From positions 1 to 14,159 of the forward strand of contig SLRI01000135.1 in assembly GCA_007131045.1 (NCBI GenBank): a stretch of DNA of 14,159 bases. Reading direction: 5' to 3'. A program made the translations under genes and the position numbers. The stretch is from Rhodospirillales bacterium (GTDB lineage: Bacteria > Pseudomonadota > Alphaproteobacteria > Geminicoccales > Geminicoccaceae). The notes beneath the pieces are model-generated. The model made no database searches, had not been told where the DNA came from, and saw only the letters and a program-made list of their open reading frames with translations. Shown here piece after piece: positions 1-6,068 of this stretch. Within the stretch, counting starts at the first letter, position 1. The number at the start of each line of letters is the position of its first letter.

Positions 1-2
1 GG

Positions 3-536
3 CCGGCGGTCCGGGCCGCCCGGCCCGACGCCCAGTTCTGGCTCGTCGGCCGCGATCCGGCCCCGGCCCTGCTCGCCCAGCACGGCCGAAACGGGGTCAC
101 CGTCACCGGCACGGTGGACGAACCGGCCGACTGGCTCGCCCGGGCCACGGTCTGCGTCGCCCCGATTCGGGCGGCGGCCGGGCTGCAGAACAAGCTGCTC
201 GAAGCACTCGCCATGGGCAAGGCCATGGTCGCGACCCCGGAGGCCAACGAAGGCATCCAGGCGATCGCTGATCGCGATCTCGTCATCGCCGGGCCACCGG
301 AGGCTTTTGCCGGGGCGGTGCTGGATCTCTTGACCGATCCGGCCCGCCGCCGGGCGCTGGGTGCCGCAGGACGCGCCTTCGTCGAGGCGACCTGGACCTG
401 GGAAGCACCGTTTCTGGTGCTCGAGGCGGCGTTTCTCGAGGCGCACCGGGCAAGCCTGGACACTGCGGTATACGGCTCGGGTCAGGCGGGCGTGGCGCCG
501 GCACCGATCGGCGTCCGGTCGAGCATTCGCCGATAG
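3..536 (+). CDS. Glycosyltransferase, GT-B fold, family 4-like (C-terminal part; 5' end outside window)
   Basis: The frame is open from the first bases of the window, so about 177 C-terminal residues are visible; the start codon lies to the left. What is seen is the nucleotide-sugar-binding half of a GT-B enzyme. It has a beta strand ending in LVGRDP, then a region reading APIRAAAGLQNKLLEALAMG, followed by VATPEANEGI. The two glutamates of the usual E-x7-E region and the 'xGxQNKxLEAMAMGxPVVAT' style are typical of sugar transferases associated with PEP-CTERM/XrtA exopolysaccharide loci. That assignment is from family knowledge and memory of the motif. The protein would act in the cytoplasm, adding a sugar to a lipid-linked intermediate. 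Its last 18 codons or so overlap the 3' end of the convergent glycosyltransferase gene. The methionine at 114 lies inside the conserved domain and is not the start. Confidence 0.85.
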   Translation, partial: PAVRAARPDAQFWLVGRDPAPALLAQHGRNGVTVTGTVDEPADWLARATVCVAPIRAAAGLQNKLLEALAMGKAMVATPEANEGIQAIADRDLVIAGPPEAFAGAVLDLLTDPARRRALGAAGRAFVEATWTWEAPFLVLEAAFLEAHRASLDTAVYGSGQAGVAPAPIGVRSSIRR

Positions 537-1666
537 AGGTCGTTCAGGGCACGGGCTTGAGACGCCCAATTGAATCGCTCGCGTACCAGCTCGCGCCCCC
601 GTGTGCCCATGCGCCGTGCCACCTCGGGATTGTCGGAAAGCCAGCGGATCGCCGCCACCGCCGCCGCCGGATCCTCCGGATCGACACAGAGGCCGACCTC
701 GTTGTCTTCGATCAACTCACGCCAGACCGGAAAATTCGAGGCGACGACCGGCAGGCCCGCCGCCATGTACTCGAACAGCTTGGTCAGCTCCTTCTCACGG
801 TAGTGCACCGTATCGGGGAAGATCGCGAGGCCGGCGGTATAAGGCTCGCGGTAGGCGGCGATGATGTCGTCGCGCGGCACCCAGTCGACGCGGATGACGA
901 GGTCGAGTCGGGGATCGCGCGCCGCGATCGCCTCGAGCTCCGCGCGGACGTCACCGAGCGGGCACTGGCCGATCAGACGCAAGAGAGCGTTTTCGGGCAG
1001 GTGGGGGAGCAGGCGGGCGTGATGCCGACCGCCGCGCGTGTCGGTGATGCTGCCGGCGTAGATCAGGCGGATCCGGTCGAGACTGGCGGGATCGCGGGCG
1101 ATCGCCGAAATTTCGACATAATCCTCCTCCCGGGCGTAGTTGAGGACCTGGATCGCTTCGGGAAAATCCCGGGCATAGTAGCGTTCGGCGATGACGGTGA
1201 CGAAGGCCTTGCGGGCGACGAAATTGGCCGCGTTGATCAAGCCGACGGTGAGTGTCCTGGCCCAGTCGGGAAGCCAAGTGCGGACCATGGCGGCCCCTTT
1301 GTAGTCCTCGAGCACGTCATAGGCGACCTTGCGGCCGATGAGGCGGAGCAGCAACCCCCAGGGGATCTGGTCCGGGGTATGCAGGTAGTAGATGTCGGGT
1401 CGCTCGGCCAAGGCACGCTTGAGGCAGAGCCAGTTGGTGCGGGTCACGCGCTCGAGCCGGCTCCTGTAGTGCGGTACGCCCAACACCCGCACGCCTTCCC
1501 GCTCCTCGTCCCGGTCGTGCGGCGCGATGACCACCACCTCGAACCCGTCCTCGACCGAGCTGCGCGCCTGCTGGAACATCCGTGGGTAGTAGGGATTGAG
1601 ATGCGGCATCAGGTGCGCGATCTTGGCGATCGGGCGCGGTGCGGGAACGGTGGACAAGGCGGGCAT
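482..1666 (-). CDS. Glycosyltransferase family 4-type, GT-B fold
   Basis: This is a complete 394-residue protein, the usual length for a GT4 enzyme. The N-terminal domain begins with an IAKIAHLMPHLNPYYPRM segment after about 12 variable residues and continues with a VVVIAPHDRDEE strand-loop. The C-terminal domain contains RLIYAGS, the start of the donor-binding half, then the GT4 signature around EKELTKLFEYMAAGLPVVAS and a downstream WRELIE, giving the E-x7-E pair. There is no signal peptide or membrane helix, so it is cytoplasmic and presumably transfers a sugar onto the growing repeat unit. It follows the PL6 gene (stop at 1754) by 87 bases on the same strand and is probably co-transcribed. 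I see no hairpin in that gap. A GGAG lies only one base before the ATG at 1666, too close to be an ideal ribosome site, so the true start could be slightly different. Donor and acceptor cannot be read from the sequence. Confidence 0.9.
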   Translation of the reverse strand: MPALSTVPAPRPIAKIAHLMPHLNPYYPRMFQQARSSVEDGFEVVVIAPHDRDEEREGVRVLGVPHYRSRLERVTRTNWLCLKRALAERPDIYYLHTPDQIPWGLLLRLIGRKVAYDVLEDYKGAAMVRTWLPDWARTLTVGLINAANFVARKAFVTVIAERYYARDFPEAIQVLNYAREEDYVEISAIARDPASLDRIRLIYAGSITDTRGGRHHARLLPHLPENALLRLIGQCPLGDVRAELEAIAARDPRLDLVIRVDWVPRDDIIAAYREPYTAGLAIFPDTVHYREKELTKLFEYMAAGLPVVASNFPVWRELIEDNEVGLCVDPEDPAAAVAAIRWLSDNPEVARRMGTRGRELVRERFNWASQARALNDLYRRMLDRTPIGAGATPA

Positions 1667-1753
1667 GCTCCGATGGCGGTGGCGAGGTCGGCTCGTGCAT
1701 AGGGACGGCCCGCGGCCCGTGCAACGTTCTTGCCCCGGGCGATCCGCAGCCGG

Positions 1754-2983
1754 TCAGCGGGCGGCTCGGGGGCCGACCTCGGCTGTGGTCAGCAGTGCCG
1801 GCGCCCGGTAGGGCACCGGGGCCGGGGCGGCGTGCAGGGACGGGTCGTTGGTCGCCGTGTCGCAGGCACCGCTGCCGTGGCCGTAGTGGGGTGGGCCGCC
1901 ACGATTGCCGAGCACGACCGTCCCGTGCGCGCAGTGGGTGGCGGCACCGCTCCTGAAGAAGCTGCCGATCCGGAAATCGTCGAACTCGCCGTTGTAGACG
2001 TGGGTCTGGAAGGCGGCCGGGAAGCCCGGCGCGCTCGCCGGCCAGTCGCCGCCGGCGGCGGCCGTCAGCCGATCGCCGGCGCGCACATGCATGACGCCGT
2101 TGCCGACCCGGCAGTTGATCACGTGGTTGTCGGCATCGAAGATCGAGATGCCGCCGGTCGGGCTGTCGAGCACGGTGACCTCCTCGATGCGATTGTGGGT
2201 GCCGTGCCTGACCTGCAGATACCGGGTGCGCCTGAAGGTGCAGCGCCTGACCGTCACGTGCGAGCTCTTGATCGCGATCGTCTCGTCCTCCTGGCCATCG
2301 AGGTTGCAGTCCTCGAACAGGCAATCCTCGATCAGCGTGTCGCTGACGACCGCGGTCCGATTGGCCGAGAAGCCCACGGTGATGACCTCGGTGGCATTGT
2401 CGCCGCCGGGTGCCACGTCGTGGAACCAGCACCCCTTGACGTGCCCCTGGATGCCCCGGCCGCCGGTATCGAAGGCGATCATGCGGCCCTGCCCGGTCAT
2501 CTCGCAGAACCAGACCCGGCAGCCGGGGGCGCGCGGCCGGATCCGGATCGAATCGGCGGCAGGGCCGAGAAACGAGCAGCCCACGATCCAGCAGTCGGCG
2601 CCCTCGATTCGGCCGAGGCTGTGCGGCCCGAAGGCCAGGCCGTGGAGCCTGATGTGGTCGCCCGAGATCACCGGGTCGTCGGCCAGGGTCGCCCGGCGTG
2701 GCTCGAGCGCCCGGATCACGATCGGTGCCGTCTCGGTGCCCGAGACAGCGATCGTGCCGAGCGCCCAGTGGCCGGGGGCGAGGACGAGATGGTCGCCCGG
2801 CCGGGCCTCGCGCAGGGCGCGCTCGAGCGTCGGCATGTCCGGGACGAGCTGCTGGCGAACCGCCGCGGGGAGGGCCTGCTGGGCGGCTGCGGGCGCCGTG
2901 CCGGCCTGCGCGCCGGGGACGAGACAGGCGAGGCCGCTCGCCAAGAGCGCCCGCCGCCCGATTGCCGCACCCCCCGACCGCAT
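1754..2983 (-). CDS. Tat-exported polysaccharide lyase family 6 (PL6)-like protein
   Basis: This is a 409-residue protein whose frame is open far upstream. I place the start at the ATG at 2983 because it gives a twin-arginine type signal (GRRALLASGLACLVPGAQA, residues 9-27) and is preceded by the purine-rich GGGAAGGGAG. Residues 45-409 match a PL6 beta-helix: the opening ARPGDHLVLAPGHW strand, many short repeated strands, and the motif QEDETIAIKSS. The likely catalytic Lys239 and Arg259 (in VRHGTH) are spaced 20 residues apart, against 21 (Lys250/Arg271) in chondroitinase B. Glu232 and Glu234 sit at Lys-7 and Lys-5, where chondroitinase B has its calcium-binding Glu243 and Glu245. Known PL6 enzymes cleave alginate or dermatan sulfate by beta-elimination; the substrate here is unknown. 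It is closely related to the C-terminal domain of the protein at 10908-14159. It is probably the first gene of a two-gene unit with the glycosyltransferase. Confidence 0.85.
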   Translation of the reverse strand: MRSGGAAIGRRALLASGLACLVPGAQAGTAPAAAQQALPAAVRQQLVPDMPTLERALREARPGDHLVLAPGHWALGTIAVSGTETAPIVIRALEPRRATLADDPVISGDHIRLHGLAFGPHSLGRIEGADCWIVGCSFLGPAADSIRIRPRAPGCRVWFCEMTGQGRMIAFDTGGRGIQGHVKGCWFHDVAPGGDNATEVITVGFSANRTAVVSDTLIEDCLFEDCNLDGQEDETIAIKSSHVTVRRCTFRRTRYLQVRHGTHNRIEEVTVLDSPTGGISIFDADNHVINCRVGNGVMHVRAGDRLTAAAGGDWPASAPGFPAAFQTHVYNGEFDDFRIGSFFRSGAATHCAHGTVVLGNRGGPPHYGHGSGACDTATNDPSLHAAPAPVPYRAPALLTTAEVGPRAAR

Positions 2984-3044
2984 CCTGCCCCGCTCCCTTC
3001 CCGTCGCCGCCCGAGCGCCCGGTCGAATGATCGGCAAAGATCGG

Positions 3045-3073
3045 ATGATAGCAGCGGCCGCGGCGCGCGTCAC
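3045..3073 (-). promoter_or_regulatory. Candidate sigma-70 promoter for the PL6-glycosyltransferase unit
   Basis: Read on the minus strand, GTGACG (3073-3068; four of six match TTGACA) is followed after exactly 17 bases by TATCAT (3050-3045; five of six match TATAAT). Transcription would begin near 3038, leaving an untranslated leader of about 55 bases before the ATG at 2983. In such GC-rich sequence an AT-containing -10 with correct spacing is noticeable, but this is a match by eye only. Confidence 0.4.
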
Positions 3074-3113
3074 GAAGGAGCGGGCCGGGCCACGGGCTCG
3101 AGCGCTACCGTGG

Positions 3114-3143
3114 TTGACACGGCCGAGGGCGATGGCCGATAGC
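3114..3143 (+). promoter_or_regulatory. Possible promoter for the sulfotransferase unit (perfect -35, weak -10)
   Basis: A perfect TTGACA (3114-3119) is followed after 18 bases by GATAGC (3138-3143), which matches the -10 consensus at only three positions. Transcription would start around 3150, just before the GTG at 3158, which would favour translation from the ATG at 3182. It lies back to back with the minus-strand candidate, as expected for a divergent control region of about 174 bases. Confidence 0.25.
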
Positions 3144-3157
3144 GACCCGACGGCGGC

Positions 3158-4138
3158 GTGAACCGGGCTCGCGACGACAGCATGTTCATTTATATCATGG
3201 GACGGCCGCACAGCGGCAGCACGATCCTCGACATCGTGCTCGGCAACAGCAGCGCGGTCGAGAGCGTCGGCGAGCTGGTTTCGGGCCTCGGCCGCGAGAC
3301 GACCGGCGACACCTGTGCGTGCGGCGCCACGATCGTCGACTGTCCCTACTGGCAAGCGGTCCGCACGGCCTTCGCTGCCGCGGCGCCGTTCGCCTGGGAG
3401 GTCGCCCGCGATCGCAGCGTTCGGCATGCCCATGTCCGCAATCTGCCACGCACGCTCGGTGCGCGCGGCAGCGCTGCCGATCTGCGTTTCTTGGGCGAGG
3501 CGAGCAGCTGCTTCGCCCGGGCGATCGCCACGGTCGCCGGCAAGCCGCACGTGCTGGATTCGTCCAAGGAGCCGACCCGCGGCATCATGCTGCTGCGCTT
3601 TTGTCCGGATGCCCGCGTCATCCATCTCGTCCGCGACCCGCGGCGGGCGGTGGCCAGCCATTACTGGCGGTTCTACGCGTATGGCGGCTACTTCAAGTTT
3701 CTGCGCCGCAAATACCACGCCCGCTCGATGCTGGTGCCGTTCATGTTCGTGGCGGCGGCGAGCTGGACCTTGGGCAACCTCATCTGCGAGCTCGGCCGCC
3801 GGTTCGCGCCCGCGCGCGTCGTTCGGGTGCGCTACGAGGATCTCTGCGCGCAGCCGGCAGCCGAGCTGCGGCGGATCGGGCAGGCGCTCGACGTCCCGCT
3901 CGACGATCTGATCGACAAGCTGGAGCGGGGCGAGCCCATGCCGATCGGCCACAATATCGGCGGCAACGAGATCCGCTCCGACGGGCGTGTCGCCTTCCGG
4001 CCCGAGAAGGGCAAGGCGCACGATCTGCCCCGCTGGCTCGAGCTGCTCACCTTCGCCGCCTGCTGGCCCTTGATGCTGGCCTACGGCTATCGCCTCCGCC
4101 CGCTCGAGCAGCCGGTCTCGAGACCCGAGCCCGGTTGA
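3158..4138 (+). CDS. PAPS-dependent sulfotransferase family protein
   Basis: This is a protein of 326 residues from the GTG at 3158, or 318 from the ATG at 3182; neither start has a convincing ribosome site. The N-terminal GRPHSGST (residues 15-22) is the 5'-phosphosulfate-binding loop of sulfotransferases. IHLVRDPRRAVAS (Arg159, Ser167) is the 3'-phosphate-binding segment, and VRVRYEDL follows, as in the Sulfotransfer_1/3 families. Between them, CACG and VDCPYW form the cysteine-containing insert common in bacterial members. The expected role is transfer of sulfate from PAPS to a hydroxyl of a sugar, in the cytoplasm; no signal peptide or clear membrane helix is seen. The next gene starts within a few bases of its stop, so the two are probably translated from one transcript. 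In this setting the likeliest target is the exopolysaccharide or its precursor, but this is inferred from context. Confidence 0.85.
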   Translation: MNRARDDSMFIYIMGRPHSGSTILDIVLGNSSAVESVGELVSGLGRETTGDTCACGATIVDCPYWQAVRTAFAAAAPFAWEVARDRSVRHAHVRNLPRTLGARGSAADLRFLGEASSCFARAIATVAGKPHVLDSSKEPTRGIMLLRFCPDARVIHLVRDPRRAVASHYWRFYAYGGYFKFLRRKYHARSMLVPFMFVAAASWTLGNLICELGRRFAPARVVRVRYEDLCAQPAAELRRIGQALDVPLDDLIDKLERGEPMPIGHNIGGNEIRSDGRVAFRPEKGKAHDLPRWLELLTFAACWPLMLAYGYRLRPLEQPVSRPEPG

Positions 4139-4146
4139 GCGGCGGC

Positions 4147-5850
4147 GTGCCGGGCCTGCTCCGCCGCGTCGCGCGCCAGGCGGCGATGCTGCGGCATCTG
4201 CCGCCGCGGCAGGTGCTGCGTCGGGTCGAGCTCGACCTGCGGCGACGCCTGGGCCCATATCTGTCGGAGCGGGCCGGCCACGGCGCCGTGGCCGAGCTCG
4301 CGGTGCAGCCGCCGCTGCCGCTCTTCCCGCCGCGCCGGCTGATCGAGCGGCACGGCGAGGGCTGGCTCTTCCATCAGCCCTGGGGCAGCCTGCCGTTGCC
4401 GGCCCGCGTGCCCTGGGCGCTCCCCGGCGCCGATCCGCTCACCGGCATCTGGCGCACCAACCTGCACTACATGGAGTTCCTCGAGAGTGTCGACGACGCG
4501 GCGCTCGAGGCCCTCGTGCTCGATTGGATCGCGGCCAATCCGGCGACTGCCCGGGATGCCTGGCGTTGGGGCTGGCGCGCCTACAACCTGTCGATTCGCG
4601 TCGTCGTCTGGATGCAGCAGCTCGCCGCCCGCCGCCAGCGCCTGCCCGAGCCGTTCATCGCCGCGGCCAGGGCCTCCTTGACCCGCCAGCTGCGCCATCT
4701 CGAGCACCATCTCGAGACGGACATCCGCGGCAATCATCTGATCCGCAATCTGCGCGCCCTGCTCTGGGCCGGCGCCTGCTTCGACGGCGCCGACGCCGAG
4801 CGTTGGCGGCGCACCGGCGAGGCGTTGCTCGAGCGCGAGCTCGACTGGCAGATCCTGCCGGACGGCTGCCACTACGAGCGCTCGCCCAGCTATCATTGCC
4901 AGGTCTTCGGCGATCTTTTGGAGGTCCTGGCCGTGCTCGGCCCCGGGCCGCTGCGCGACCGGCTCGAGGCGACCCTGGATCGGATGGCCAGGGCCACAGC
5001 GGCGCTCACCCATCCCGACGGCGGGGTGGCACTGCTCAACGACAGCGGCCTCGGGATGGCCTTGCCGCCGGCGCTGCTGCTCGAGGCGCATGCGGCGGCC
5101 GGCGGCCGGCCGGCCGGCTTCGTCGACGGGCCGTTCGCCCTGCCCGACGCCGGGTTCTACGGCTTGCGCGCCGGCGACACCTATCTCCTCGTCGATTGCG
5201 GCCCGATCGGCCCGGACGACCTGATCGGGCATGCCCACGGCGACATCTTGACCTTCGAGTGGTCGGTCGGCGGCCGGCGGATCATCGTCGACCAGGGCAC
5301 CTACCAGTACGAGGTGGGCGACCGGCGGGACCGCAGCCGCAGCACGGCCAGCCACAACACCCTGACGATCGACGGCGCCGAGCAGTCCGACTTCTTCGGC
5401 GCCCATCGTTGCGGCCGGCGCGCCCGCCCGCGCTTGCTCGACTATCGGCCGGACGGCGCGGGCTTCGTGCTCGAGGGCACGCATGACGGCTTCGCCTCGC
5501 TCCCCGGGCAGCCGCGTCACGTGCGCCGGTTCGTTGCCGCCCCCGACGGCGTGGCGATCGGCGAGCGGGTCGAGGGCGCCGACCGGCATCGGGCGACGGG
5601 TGGCCTGCTCCTGCACCCCGATTGTCGGGTCGAGCTCGTCGCTGGCGGGGCGGTGGTGACGAGCGGCCCGGTCGTGGTGCGGGTCGAGAGCACGGCGCCA
5701 CTCGTCGTCGAGACCGCCGAGTGGTACCCTGATCTCCACGTGACCCGTCCGACCCAGCGGCTGCGCTACACCGTCGCCGCCGCCGGTGAGCAGGCTCTGT
5801 GCCTGCTGGTTCGAGAGGCACCCATCAAAAAACAACCTGTGGCGGAATAA
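4147..5850 (+). CDS. Heparinase II/III family protein (alginate/heparin lyase-like)
   Basis: This is 567 residues from the GTG at 4147. A TTG at 4135 overlapping the previous stop (TTGA) would add four residues, and an ATG at 4186 is a later alternative. Longer readings only run through the sulfotransferase gene in another frame. The N-terminal half is an alpha-toroid: LTGIWRTNLHYMEFL, WRWGWRAYNLSIR, RGNHLIRN (Asn196, His197) and PDGCHYERSPSYH (Tyr249, His250). The C-terminal half is the beta-sheet Hepar_II_III domain: GHAHGDILTFEW (His362, His364), VDQGTYQYEVG and RSTASHNTLTIDG (His403). These Asn/His/Tyr positions are those used for metal binding and beta-elimination in this superfamily. 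I see no signal peptide, unlike classical secreted lyases. Relatives of this kind are common in exopolysaccharide biosynthesis clusters, where the activity is usually unproven. It may edit or degrade a uronate polymer, or have a biosynthetic role. Confidence 0.88.
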   Translation: MPGLLRRVARQAAMLRHLPPRQVLRRVELDLRRRLGPYLSERAGHGAVAELAVQPPLPLFPPRRLIERHGEGWLFHQPWGSLPLPARVPWALPGADPLTGIWRTNLHYMEFLESVDDAALEALVLDWIAANPATARDAWRWGWRAYNLSIRVVVWMQQLAARRQRLPEPFIAAARASLTRQLRHLEHHLETDIRGNHLIRNLRALLWAGACFDGADAERWRRTGEALLERELDWQILPDGCHYERSPSYHCQVFGDLLEVLAVLGPGPLRDRLEATLDRMARATAALTHPDGGVALLNDSGLGMALPPALLLEAHAAAGGRPAGFVDGPFALPDAGFYGLRAGDTYLLVDCGPIGPDDLIGHAHGDILTFEWSVGGRRIIVDQGTYQYEVGDRRDRSRSTASHNTLTIDGAEQSDFFGAHRCGRRARPRLLDYRPDGAGFVLEGTHDGFASLPGQPRHVRRFVAAPDGVAIGERVEGADRHRATGGLLLHPDCRVELVAGGAVVTSGPVVVRVESTAPLVVETAEWYPDLHVTRPTQRLRYTVAAAGEQALCLLVREAPIKKQPVAE

Positions 5851-6068
5851 GACGCGATACCGATCGTCCAGGAATTAAGACTCGATATACAGCCTCGGCT
5901 GCGAGTTCATGGGCTTTCTCGCACGACAGTGCGGCCAAAACAAACTGGCCTAGAAGGAATAAAAGCGAGAGAGTAGAGCATCAATGGTTCCAAAAAAGGA
6001 ACAAATGCTGCCTGATCCGTGCCGCAATCTCAGCAACCATCTCAGTTGACCAAAGAGGAGAACTACAA
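5851..6068 (+). other. AT-richer intergenic leader before the second PL6 gene
   Basis: This 218-base stretch is clearly less GC-rich than the flanking genes, with runs such as CCAAAAAAGG. It includes a small inverted repeat, GTTCC-(A6)-GGAAC at 5987-6002. There is also a TATACA at 5886 without a recognisable -35. A 21-codon frame from the ATG at 5984 ends at 6049, 19 bases before the next gene, but its codons do not show the local GC bias. I read the stretch as a promoter/leader region rather than a gene. No strong terminator follows the heparinase stop at 5850. Confidence 0.5.
6054..6060 (+). promoter_or_regulatory. Ribosome binding site that selects the GTG start at 6069
   Basis: AGAGGAG ends eight bases before the GTG at 6069, which is ideal spacing. 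The in-frame ATG at 6081 is 20 bases away. The site therefore argues for the GTG as the true start. It is the clearest Shine-Dalgarno sequence in the window. Confidence 0.65.

Noticed and set aside
557..1702. Open frame (381 codons) on the plus strand opposite the second glycosyltransferase
   Set aside because: It is a shadow of the minus-strand GT4 gene, rich in Asp/Gly/Arg with no conserved motif.
1730..3142. Long open frame (470 codons) on the plus strand opposite the first PL6 gene
   Set aside because: It is antisense to a gene with a Tat signal and PL6 catalytic motifs. Its own translation shows no recognisable domain.
3319..4134. N-terminal extension of the heparinase frame through the sulfotransferase gene
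   Set aside because: The extension translates to Arg/Ala-rich nonsense in a shifted frame. The heparinase family starts near 4147.
4087..5835. Long open frame (582 codons) on the minus strand opposite the heparinase-like gene
   Set aside because: It is a by-product of very high GC and GC-rich third positions. The translation is low-complexity Ala/Gly/Arg/Pro without family motifs, while the plus strand has clear heparinase II/III motifs.
5987..6002. GTTCC-A6-GGAAC hairpin as a terminator
   Set aside because: The stem has only five pairs, the A-run is in the loop rather than after the stem, and it lies far from the heparinase stop.
5984..6049. Possible 21-codon leader peptide before the PL6 fusion gene
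   Set aside because: It has weak ribosome-site context and codon use unlike coding sequence in this window. It is mentioned in the leader entry but not called as a gene.
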